A DNA stretch of 32,252 nucleotides from Planctomycetia bacterium. Its GTDB lineage: Bacteria; Planctomycetota; Planctomycetia; Gemmatales; Gemmataceae. The position numbers and the translations under genes were made by a program. Every line of letters starts with the position of its first letter. The first letter of the stretch is position 1. Below the pieces are notes generated by a model. That model had not been told where the DNA came from and made no database searches. It was given only the letters and a program-made list of their open reading frames with translations. The stretch lies in assembly GCA_005808665.1 (NCBI GenBank), contig SYLG01000078.1, positions 1 to 32,252 on the forward strand, in the 5' to 3' direction. Below are positions 18,247 to 24,974 of this stretch, piece by piece.

Positions 18247-19668
18247 ATGCCGTGGGCCGTTTCCATTTTTCTGGATGCGAACCTCCCCACACCCACCTCT
18301 TGGTTCTATTCCGCTTTGGTTTTGGTGGTTGCCCTTTTTTTTCGATTTGATCGACTCCTTTCCCTAAGACACCTCGACCTTTTGCTCCTTTTTCTTTGGA
18401 TGCCCGGATTGTTGCTCCTGCTGGAACAACGCCTCGTCGAGTCCGAAGGAATCAACCGGTGGCCTTATGCGTGGCTCCTGGGTGGAACCATTTTGGTCAT
18501 TGTTAGGGCCCTTTTGGACCTTGGCCTGAACCATCGTCCGTTTCTAAAGCCAAACCTTAATGCAGGAGGGCTTTGTTTTTTTTCTGTAACGCTATTTGGG
18601 GCTTTGGTTTTGGTGGCGGTTCGCGAACCCAACAAAGCCAATGAAGGCGGGGAAGTACCGACAGAAAGAGTTAAACCACCTACTGCGCAGGTTCGGGATC
18701 GGACCGAAGAAATCCTTCAAAACCGGTTTTTGGGTTCCGAGGACCCCCCTACAATCCGGTTGGTTGTTGAAAGGGGCCTGGCCCTGGGATGCCATTTGGC
18801 AACGGCCATTGGCCTGTTCATGATAGGTTGGCGCCATTTTCATCACCCAACCTCAGGCGTTGCTTGTGCCTGTATGTATTTGCTTCTCCCCTATACTTTT
18901 ATGCTGACTCCTTTCAATACTTTGAATCTGGGGCGGTGGGATTCGGCGTTTCCCATGGCTCTTTGGGTTTGGGCCATTTTTTGGATGGAAAAACCTTTTG
19001 TCTCGGGGTTTTTCATGGGCTTTGCAACCGGTACCATGATCTCGCCATTCATGGTGATCCCAACCTGGTGTGGATTCTATTGGCGCAAAGGGATGGATCG
19101 TTTTTTGGTTGCTTTTCTATTTGCGACGCTTCCATGCTTCTTTTTGGCTTCCACCAATTGGGTTTGGCGGGACTGGATTCCCTGGTTGGAGCCAGACCTT
19201 GGAACAGACAGTTTTTGGCATGGAATCCACTGGGCTTACCGGTTGCCCATATTTGTTGTTTTCTTATCTCTTTCCATTGCCAGTTTTTTTTGGTCCGCCA
19301 ACAAAAACCTTGGCCATCTCATTGCTTTGAATTTGGCTTTGTTGGCGGGGGTTGATCTGTGGCAGGCAGATCGGGGGGGAACCCATTTTTTTTCATTCCT
19401 GGCACCGGCTATTTTAATGGTTTTTCGGCCATCCCTTGCCGGGAAGAGTCCGCCAAAATTAAGGGAAGTTTGGTTTGATCAATTTCTTGTTTGGTCCCAT
19501 TGGGCAATCTTCCGGTTTCTCAAGGGGTTTTACTCCATTTGGAGGGTTTGGGCAGGCCCCAGCCTTGCCCCTTCCGAACCTTCCAAGGAACCTGATTCCA
19601 AAATCACCCAAAACTCCTTATCTGATAAAAAAACAATCAGGGATGCAACCGAAACGAATGATAGGTAA
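18247..19668 (+). CDS. Polytopic membrane protein, 473 aa, unknown function
   Basis: I do not recognise the family. The protein has roughly nine to eleven hydrophobic segments, for example SALVLVVALFFRF, LDLLLLFLWMPGLLLLLEQ, WLLGGTILVIVRALLDLGL, LCFFSVTLFGALVLVAV, ACMYLLLPYTFML, FLVAFLFATLPCFFLAS, LPIFVVFLSLSIASFFW and LIALNLALLAGVDLW. A soluble, charged loop (about 130-175) and a charged C-terminal tail (about 440-473) face the aqueous side. Aromatic residues, especially Trp and Phe, are frequent. The layout loosely resembles GT-C-type glycosyltransferases or Wzy-like proteins, but I see no diagnostic motif. I start at the ATG at 18247; AAGGAG lies 13 bp upstream. A TTG at 18196 would add 17 residues but falls inside a hairpin. 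The phosphatase gene follows after 36 bp, suggesting co-transcription. Confidence 0.75.
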   Translation: MPWAVSIFLDANLPTPTSWFYSALVLVVALFFRFDRLLSLRHLDLLLLFLWMPGLLLLLEQRLVESEGINRWPYAWLLGGTILVIVRALLDLGLNHRPFLKPNLNAGGLCFFSVTLFGALVLVAVREPNKANEGGEVPTERVKPPTAQVRDRTEEILQNRFLGSEDPPTIRLVVERGLALGCHLATAIGLFMIGWRHFHHPTSGVACACMYLLLPYTFMLTPFNTLNLGRWDSAFPMALWVWAIFWMEKPFVSGFFMGFATGTMISPFMVIPTWCGFYWRKGMDRFLVAFLFATLPCFFLASTNWVWRDWIPWLEPDLGTDSFWHGIHWAYRLPIFVVFLSLSIASFFWSANKNLGHLIALNLALLAGVDLWQADRGGTHFFSFLAPAILMVFRPSLAGKSPPKLREVWFDQFLVWSHWAIFRFLKGFYSIWRVWAGPSLAPSEPSKEPDSKITQNSLSDKKTIRDATETNDR

Positions 19669-19704
19669 GCTTAAACTGGAAATCATTGGGCTAGGAAGGC
19701 AATA

Positions 19705-20316
19705 ATGAACCCAAAAATCAGGATTATGGGAACTCTGTTTGGTGGGATGCTCCTTGTTGCCAGCTTGGCGATGCCGATTGCCATGGCTCAAAAACAACTC
19801 AAAAGCCAAAAGAATTTTCGCGTCGTAACCGATGGCGTTTTTTATCGAAGCGGGCAAATGACTTTACCGGGAATTCAACGGATGGTCCATGAACATGGAT
19901 TCCGGACAGTGGTTACCCTTCGGGATTCCTATGTCCCAGGGGAGCCCAGCCCGGATTTGGCGGAAGAAACTTGGTGTCGGACTCAGGAAATTCAATATTT
20001 AAGGCTGTCCCCGATGGCATGGGAGCCGGTCCAGCCAGGCGGGGAGGCTCCTGTTACGGCTAACATCAAAAAATATCTGGGTGTGTTGAATAAGCCGGAA
20101 AGCTATCCGATTTTGGTGCATTGTTTCGCCGGGATTCATCGAACCGGGGCCTACACCGCCATTTATCGCATGGAAAAAGAGGGTTGGCCTTTGGATCGGG
20201 CCCTCGATGAAATGCGAATATTGGGTTACGACCGTATTGAGGAAGAAAAAGACATTCTTGGATTTCTCAGGGATTTTAAACCCGGTTTGCTCTCGCCCAA
20301 AGCATCGATTCCATGA
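19705..20316 (+). CDS. Exported dual-specificity/tyrosine-type protein phosphatase, 203 aa
   Basis: The cysteine phosphatase P-loop is clear: H139-C140-FAGIH-R146-T147-G148, the CX5R(S/T) motif in which Cys attacks the phosphate and Arg binds it. The preceding region (GVFYRSGQMTLPGIQRMVHEHGFRTVVTLRD) matches the start of the DSP/Siw14-like fold, and D74 of TLRD or an acidic residue in the following loop could be the general acid. A signal peptide (residues 1-28, ending AMAQ) places it outside the cytoplasm, which is unusual for protein-tyrosine phosphatases but known for exported inositol-phosphate or lipid-phosphate phosphatases of this fold. Substrate is therefore open. Strong ribosome-binding site AGGAAGG before the ATG. 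It lies between the membrane protein gene (36 bp) and the cysteine-cluster gene (40 bp). Confidence 0.9.
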   Translation: MNPKIRIMGTLFGGMLLVASLAMPIAMAQKQLKSQKNFRVVTDGVFYRSGQMTLPGIQRMVHEHGFRTVVTLRDSYVPGEPSPDLAEETWCRTQEIQYLRLSPMAWEPVQPGGEAPVTANIKKYLGVLNKPESYPILVHCFAGIHRTGAYTAIYRMEKEGWPLDRALDEMRILGYDRIEEEKDILGFLRDFKPGLLSPKASIP

Positions 20317-20356
20317 TTTCATTCGGATATTACGGTATTATCATTGGATTCACCTA

Positions 20357-21634
20357 ATGCAAACGATACTTCCACTTCCGACATTGCAGAGTTGGGATTG
20401 CCACACCTGTGGAACATGCTGCAAGGAATACCTCGTTACATTAAGCCTTGGAGAGGCAAATCGGATTCTTGAACAGGGTTGGACCAAAGAAGAACTCGGT
20501 GGATTGGACCCACTAAGAGTCAAAAAGGGTTTGTTTTCAAAAAAGACGGTTCTGAATCACGATGCGGAGGGGTCATGCGTTTTTCTTGACAAAGGGGGAC
20601 GATGCAGGATTCATGCCAAGCACGGTTATGAAAGCAAACCGTTACCCTGCAAGTTATTTCCATTTATACTGATTCCCACAGGGGGAGGTTGGTCCGTGGG
20701 AATGCGTTATGCCTGTCCATCGGCATCCGCTTCCCTTGGAAGGCCTATGCCCGAACACTTGGTGGATTTACGAAAATTCGCTGAGGAGTTGCTGGTTCGC
20801 GATGCGATACCAATCAATGCAACGGGCACATGTGCCGAGGTAAAACCACCTCAGGTTGAAGGAAATTCCTTCCTGGAATGGGAAAAAGTTCTTGCAATGG
20901 CCAAGGGGCTGACGATACCGCTTTTGGATAGGAAAGTCCCGTTTAGCCTAAGGATGTTTCGGCTCTTTCATTTGGCTTCAGATTTGCGAAAAGCAAAATT
21001 GAGCAACCTTGAAGCAACAAAGATCGAGGAACTTTGTACCATACTGGCAAAGCACTTGCCTGCAACGGTTACGGCATCCCAACGGGATCAAACCACAAAA
21101 CCAAATTGGGTGGGACGGGTTTTATTTCGTCAGTTGGCAGCTATTTGCCTTCGAAAGGACCATGGCCCCAATAGAGGCGTGGCAGAGCAGGGCAGGTTAG
21201 CCTTGTTTGGCGCGGCATGGGCGTTTGTAAAAGGCCGGGGACCATTGCCAAAAATGCACAAATGGCTTCCAGATGCTGACTTTCGGCTGGGAGAGGAACC
21301 AGTGGAAAACTTGCCTTTGGAGGTAGAGCGTATTTTCGAGCGATATTATCTTATGAAAGTGGGATCATTGCAGTTTTGTGGACCAACTTTTTTCAACATG
21401 CCCTTTTGGGAGGGTATTGACCTTACCCTTTTGATTTATTCCGTCCAAATGTGGACTTACCGAATCCTGAAAAGCAACCTAGGGGAAACCGAGGCTGCAC
21501 AAAAGGCCCTCAGCATCATCGATGATCATTATGGGTTTAATCGGGTCCTTGGAACCTTCCGCCAAAGGCTTGCCTACCGAATCCTGGGAGCGACCAATCA
21601 AATCGAAAGGTTGGTCGCTTGGTATGGAAAATAG
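20357..21634 (+). CDS. YkgJ-type cysteine-cluster protein, 425 aa
   Basis: The N-terminus carries C15-HT-C18-GT-C21-C22, then C74, C83, C98 and C120 in the contexts GSCVFLDKGGRCRIH, KPLPCKLFPF and RYACPS. This is the signature of the YkgJ / zinc- or iron-chelating family (formerly UPF0153), thought to bind a metal or Fe-S cluster. Family members are usually 100-250 residues; here about 300 extra residues follow, mostly helical with no recognised motif. Homologues with long C-terminal extensions, sometimes annotated as flagellin lysine-N-methylase-like, exist, but I see no basis for that function here. I chose the ATG at 20357 because it lies after the phosphatase stop and just before the Cys motif; an upstream in-frame ATG at 20207 would overlap the phosphatase gene by 110 bp. 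The ribosome-binding site is weak. It converges on lexA. Confidence 0.85.
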   Translation: MQTILPLPTLQSWDCHTCGTCCKEYLVTLSLGEANRILEQGWTKEELGGLDPLRVKKGLFSKKTVLNHDAEGSCVFLDKGGRCRIHAKHGYESKPLPCKLFPFILIPTGGGWSVGMRYACPSASASLGRPMPEHLVDLRKFAEELLVRDAIPINATGTCAEVKPPQVEGNSFLEWEKVLAMAKGLTIPLLDRKVPFSLRMFRLFHLASDLRKAKLSNLEATKIEELCTILAKHLPATVTASQRDQTTKPNWVGRVLFRQLAAICLRKDHGPNRGVAEQGRLALFGAAWAFVKGRGPLPKMHKWLPDADFRLGEEPVENLPLEVERIFERYYLMKVGSLQFCGPTFFNMPFWEGIDLTLLIYSVQMWTYRILKSNLGETEAAQKALSIIDDHYGFNRVLGTFRQRLAYRILGATNQIERLVAWYGK

Positions 21635-21660
21635 TTGGTTTGGAAGGTAAATGTAAGGCC

Positions 21661-22275
21661 TTACCCGCACTTCCTTAGCACCCCTACCAGAGTTCCCAAA
21701 ATCTTGATGTCACTTGTGGCCCTTAACTCAATCGGATACATGGTGTGGTTGGCTGGAATAAGGGATACTTTTCCCTTTTCAGAATGATACCGTTTCAAGG
21801 TGGCCTCATTGTCAATCAGGACGACCACCCTTTCGCCATTTCGGGCCGTATCCTGTTTTCGGATAATGACGAAATCACCATCCTCAATGTGATCCTCGAT
21901 CATGGAAAGGCCCCGAACCTGGAGGGCGAAGTGGTCGGGGCCATTAAACAATTCTCCAAAATTAAGCCTTTCAGACTGCTCCACGGCAGCAATGGGGGCC
22001 CCGGCGGCAACCATTCCCAAAAGGGGCAGGCCCGCTCTGCTGGCACCTGGCAAATGGTCCTTTACCTGAATTGCCCGGGCGGAAAAATTTTCACGAGTAA
22101 TCAGCCCCTTTTTCTCAAGGGCTTTCAGGTGGCACATCACCCCATTAGGGCTTTTAATGGTAAATGCTTTGCCGATCTCCCGAACGGTTGGGCCGTAACC
22201 CCTGGAGTCAATTTTTTCCCGAATAAAATCAAGGATGCTGACCTGCCGGGTGGTAAGTAATTCGCGTCCTGACAT
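21661..22275 (-). CDS. lexA: LexA repressor, 204 aa
   Basis: SOS-response repressor and self-cleaving serine protease. The N-terminal winged helix (about 1-65) contains RGYGPTVREIGKAF and SPNGVMCHLKALEKKG, a normal LexA DNA-reading helix region. The peptidase domain keeps the cleavage site A91-G92 (MVAAGAP), nucleophile S124 (VRGLSMIEDHI) and K161 (EATLKRY), positions close to those in E. coli LexA. The usual Asp/Glu before Ser is Leu here (GLSM). I start at ATG 22273-22275, which has GGAG at 7-bp spacing; a TTG 21 bp upstream would add seven residues. The gene is convergent with the YkgJ-type gene; a 12-bp palindrome, GTAAGGCCTTAC, spans its stop codon. It has its own promoter with an overlapping palindrome, consistent with autoregulation. 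Confidence 0.96.
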   Translation of the reverse strand: MSGRELLTTRQVSILDFIREKIDSRGYGPTVREIGKAFTIKSPNGVMCHLKALEKKGLITRENFSARAIQVKDHLPGASRAGLPLLGMVAAGAPIAAVEQSERLNFGELFNGPDHFALQVRGLSMIEDHIEDGDFVIIRKQDTARNGERVVVLIDNEATLKRYHSEKGKVSLIPANHTMYPIELRATSDIKILGTLVGVLRKCG

Positions 22276-22305
22276 CCTTGTGCTCCAATGATCCAAAGTT
22301 TAAGT

Positions 22306-22318
22306 CGGCATTCTGCCG
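22306..22318 (-). other. Small hairpin in the lexA leader
   Basis: CGGCA (22306-22310) and TGCCG (22314-22318) form a 5-bp stem with a 3-nt loop in the predicted lexA 5' leader, between promoter and ribosome-binding site. Its significance is unknown. Confidence 0.3.
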
Positions 22319-22324
22319 AACCAT

Positions 22325-22362
22325 GTATACCAAAGTATACTAGCACAGATGTTCAGGTACAA
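22325..22362 (-). promoter_or_regulatory. lexA promoter with overlapping GTATAC-N4-GTATAC palindrome (candidate LexA operator)
   Basis: On the minus strand, -35 TTGTAC (22357-22362) and -10 TATACT (22334-22339) are separated by exactly 17 bp. The palindrome GTATAC-TTTG-GTATAC (22325-22340) covers the -10 and start region, about 50 bp before the lexA ATG. LexA commonly represses its own gene through such a site. The half-sites differ from the E. coli (CTGT-N8-ACAG), Bacillus (GAAC-N4-GTTC) and alphaproteobacterial (GTTC-N7-GTTC) boxes. I found no second copy in the window. Confidence 0.65.
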
Positions 22363-22401
22363 TACTTTTTGGCCTTTATTTTGAATTTTCGGCAAACCAT
22401 C

Positions 22402-22590
22402 TCAAAACAAAGTGTAAATAAACGGGGCTGCTGCAGTGCCGGATAGCAAAATCAGGACACCCACCAAACCCAGGGTGACGATAATCGGGAGCAACCACCA
22501 TTTTTTGTTATTGATCATAAAACCAAGCAATTCCCTGAAAAAGCCGACCTCAGCCTGGTTTTTTGCCTGCGATTCGAAATCGGATTTCAT
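22402..22590 (-). CDS. DUF5989 family membrane microprotein, 62 aa
   Basis: The core FFRELLGFMINNKKWWLLPI, followed by a single hydrophobic helix (about 33-50) and the C-terminal APFIYTLF, matches DUF5989, a family of about 50-residue one-helix proteins. The KKWWLLP motif at the membrane boundary and the terminal FIYTLF are its most conserved parts. The product resembles the small SxtK protein of saxitoxin clusters in size and position, next to a carbamoyltransferase and SxtJ. It is the last gene of the cassette, 24 bp after the SxtJ-like gene, and ends about 60 bp before the lexA promoter. The function is unknown; a small membrane partner of SxtJ or the carbamoyltransferase is a reasonable inference. 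An AGGAAA site lies somewhat far (11 bp) from the ATG. Confidence 0.85.
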   Translation of the reverse strand: MKSDFESQAKNQAEVGFFRELLGFMINNKKWWLLPIIVTLGLVGVLILLSGTAAAPFIYTLF

Positions 22591-22614
22591 GTTCTGTGAT
22601 TTCCTGAATAAGGG

Positions 22615-23106
22615 TTAGTATTGTTGAAAATAACGGGAAGGCGGCAAAGGCCCAGGACCAGATTTCCAGGCGGTTGATTCTTGGGATCGTTTCAGGTGAA
22701 GAGCATCCCGACCTGTTAACCTGAAAAAAAGGCCAATGGGTAGGAATACCCCAACAAAAATAAGCAAAAGGATTCCTTGGGAAATGGTCCAACCGATAGG
22801 AAAGGCCACAACCATCCAGCCTACAAAAAATAACCGGAGGAGTTTGGGGTTGGCCATCCCCGCCAAACCCCAAGCGGTAAGCACCAAAGAAGTAAAATAA
22901 ATCGCAACAGAATTCCAAAGGAGTGTGTTGGAAAGGAGTATGGGAGTTTGATTTTCCAAAGGTAAGGGAGATGCGAGGTAGTCCAAACCTGTCCATCCCC
23001 TCATCCATGCCACAAACGGAATCAAGACACCAAAAAGTACCAGCAATATTCCAAATTGGCGGAGTTTTTTTTCGGCGGGGTGAAAATCCAAATCACTGAA
23101 TTGCAT
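22615..23106 (-). CDS. SxtJ-like membrane protein, 163 aa
   Basis: A short amphipathic N-terminus (FSDLDFHPAEKKLRQFG) precedes four hydrophobic segments (about 17-35, 65-85, 88-106 and 107-130), and a polar tail ends in PPSRYFQQY. The opening plus the RQFGILLVLFG helix and the C-terminal GRDALHLKRS region resemble the SxtJ family, which is nearly always found beside NodU/CmcH carbamoyltransferases. No catalytic motif is seen, so it is likely a membrane anchor or channel-like partner. A GGAG site stands 7 bp before the ATG. The gene starts 11 bp after the carbamoyltransferase stop and is followed after 24 bp by the DUF5989 gene, so the three are almost certainly co-translated as a module. Confidence 0.83.
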   Translation of the reverse strand: MQFSDLDFHPAEKKLRQFGILLVLFGVLIPFVAWMRGWTGLDYLASPLPLENQTPILLSNTLLWNSVAIYFTSLVLTAWGLAGMANPKLLRLFFVGWMVVAFPIGWTISQGILLLIFVGVFLPIGLFFRLTGRDALHLKRSQESTAWKSGPGPLPPSRYFQQY

Positions 23107-23117
23107 CCAAACTCTCC

Positions 23118-24974
23118 CTAATCCAATTCGAACCGGGAATGATATTGAGAGGAATCCCTGCGTCGGTCCTCTTCCGGAATATCCGATTTGCGGAGGATAT
23201 GATTTCCCAAAACGAGGGTATCAATATCCGTGCCACAAAAACAGCGATAGGCGTCTTCAGGGGTACAAACAATAGGTTCGCCACGAATATTGAAACTGGT
23301 ATTTACAAGAATCGGAACCCCGGTTTTTTCATGAAAAACAGTTAGGAGTTGGTGTAAAGTGGGATTGCGGGTTTTATCCACCGTTTGAATCCTGGCCGAA
23401 TTATCCACATGGGTTACTGCCGGGATTGTCGAACGAACCACATTAACTCTTTTGCAAAGGTCCTCGGTTGATTTCATCAAGGATTGATCGGATTCGGAAA
23501 GGGTTTTGAGGTGGGTAGTGTGAACAGGGGCAACATGAAGCATATAGGGACTCTCCTGCCCCTTTTTCATTTGGAACCAATCATGGGCAAATTCTGCCAG
23601 GACAATGGGAGCAAAAGGGCGAAAACTTTCCCGAAACTTGATTCGGAGGTTCATGGAGGATTGCATTTTGGCTGACCTTGGGTCTCCCAAAATGCTCCGA
23701 GCCCCCAAAGCTCTCGGTCCAAACTCCATCCTTCCCTGAAACCACCCGATGATTTTTTCTTCACAAAGATCCCTAGCTACCTCGGCAACCATATATGATG
23801 GGTTTGTAAAGAATTGGCCGGTTATCCCTTTGGATTTCAAAAACTGACCGATTTGTTCCGAGGAAAAACTAGGGCCAAGCAAACTACCCGCCATCGAATC
23901 CTGGCCCATATTTGGTCGCTGGTTTTCCAAAAGTTGATACCAGACGAAAAGGGCCGCTCCCAAGGCCCCGCCCGCATCACCTGCAGCCGGCTGGATCCAA
24001 AGTGATTCAAAAATACCCGCCCGGTCAAGGACTCCATTGGCAACACAGTTGAGTGCAACCCCTCCGGCCAGGACAAGATTTTTGCAACCAGTAATGTCTT
24101 TTGCTTGGTGAGCCATTCGAAGGACAATTTCCTCGGTAACTGATTGAATGCTTGCCGCCAAATCCATGTGTCTTGATTCGAGTCGCGATTCCGATTTTCG
24201 GGGTGGTCCCCCAAATAAGTCATGGAACCTTGGCCCGGTCATGGTAAGTCCCTGGCAATAATTGAAATAACCCATGTCCAACTGAAAGCTACCATCATTG
24301 TTTAGGTGGATCAAATGGTCCAATATTTGCTTTCGATATTTGGGAATACCATAGGGAGCCAGACCCATCAATTTGTATTCACCGCTATTGACCTTGAAAC
24401 CGCAATAATAAGTGAATGCTGAGTACAATAAACCTAATGAGTGGGGAAAACTCAAGGATTTCAATAATTCGATCTTGTTATTACAACCACGACCAATGGT
24501 TGTGGTGGTCCATTCCCCAACTCCATCAAGGGTGAGGATTGCCGCTTCCTCGTACAGAGAGGGGAAAAATGCGCTCGCCGCATGACTTTCATGATGGTCC
24601 GTAAACAAAAGGGGTGCTTTGCACGATTTCCCAAGGGCTTTCCGGATCATGCCACGGATAAATACTTTCTCCTTGATCCAAGTGGGTATAGCCATTCGGA
24701 AACTGGCAAATCCCTTGGGGACATAGGCCAGGTAGGTTTCGAGCAAGCGCTCAAATTTGGTTAGTGGTTTTTCATAGAAAACGACATAATCGACTTGGGA
24801 AATATCCATATCGGCTTCCCGAAGGCAATAGCCAATTGCATTCGATGGGAAAGCCGGGTCATGTTTTTTTCGGGTGAAGCGCTCTTCCTGGGCTGCGGCT
24901 ATAATCAAGCCGTCCCTAACAAGGGCTGCTGCGCTATCATGATAAAAACAGGATAATCCAAGGATTGTTGGCAC
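23118..24974 (-). CDS. NodU/CmcH/SxtI-type O-carbamoyltransferase, 618 aa
   Basis: Transfers a carbamoyl group from carbamoyl phosphate to a hydroxyl on a sugar, antibiotic or related acceptor, via a carbamoyl-adenylate. The N-terminal Kae1-like domain shows ILGLSCFYHDSAAALV, QEERFTRKKHDPAFP, the metal-binding H127-H128-ES-H131 (HHESHAASAFF), LTLDGVGEW and GEYKLMGLAPYG. The C-terminal domain shows FGPRALGARSILGDPRS, KFRESFRPFAP and NTSFNIRGEPIVCTPEDAYRCF. Length is typical for the family. The GTG start overlaps the upstream SGNH stop by one base (TAGTG), indicating translational coupling. Downstream lie SxtJ-like and DUF5989 genes. The acceptor cannot be read from sequence. carB, at the left edge of this window, supplies the carbamoyl phosphate pool. 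Intact and normal in composition (about 49% GC by hand count of four lines). Confidence 0.95.
   Translation of the reverse strand: MPTILGLSCFYHDSAAALVRDGLIIAAAQEERFTRKKHDPAFPSNAIGYCLREADMDISQVDYVVFYEKPLTKFERLLETYLAYVPKGFASFRMAIPTWIKEKVFIRGMIRKALGKSCKAPLLFTDHHESHAASAFFPSLYEEAAILTLDGVGEWTTTTIGRGCNNKIELLKSLSFPHSLGLLYSAFTYYCGFKVNSGEYKLMGLAPYGIPKYRKQILDHLIHLNNDGSFQLDMGYFNYCQGLTMTGPRFHDLFGGPPRKSESRLESRHMDLAASIQSVTEEIVLRMAHQAKDITGCKNLVLAGGVALNCVANGVLDRAGIFESLWIQPAAGDAGGALGAALFVWYQLLENQRPNMGQDSMAGSLLGPSFSSEQIGQFLKSKGITGQFFTNPSYMVAEVARDLCEEKIIGWFQGRMEFGPRALGARSILGDPRSAKMQSSMNLRIKFRESFRPFAPIVLAEFAHDWFQMKKGQESPYMLHVAPVHTTHLKTLSESDQSLMKSTEDLCKRVNVVRSTIPAVTHVDNSARIQTVDKTRNPTLHQLLTVFHEKTGVPILVNTSFNIRGEPIVCTPEDAYRCFCGTDIDTLVLGNHILRKSDIPEEDRRRDSSQYHSRFELD

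Noticed and set aside
20207-20356. Earlier ATG for the YkgJ-type protein
   Set aside because: It would overlap the phosphatase gene by 110 bp, and the added residues contain no family features; the family motif begins just after the ATG at 20357.
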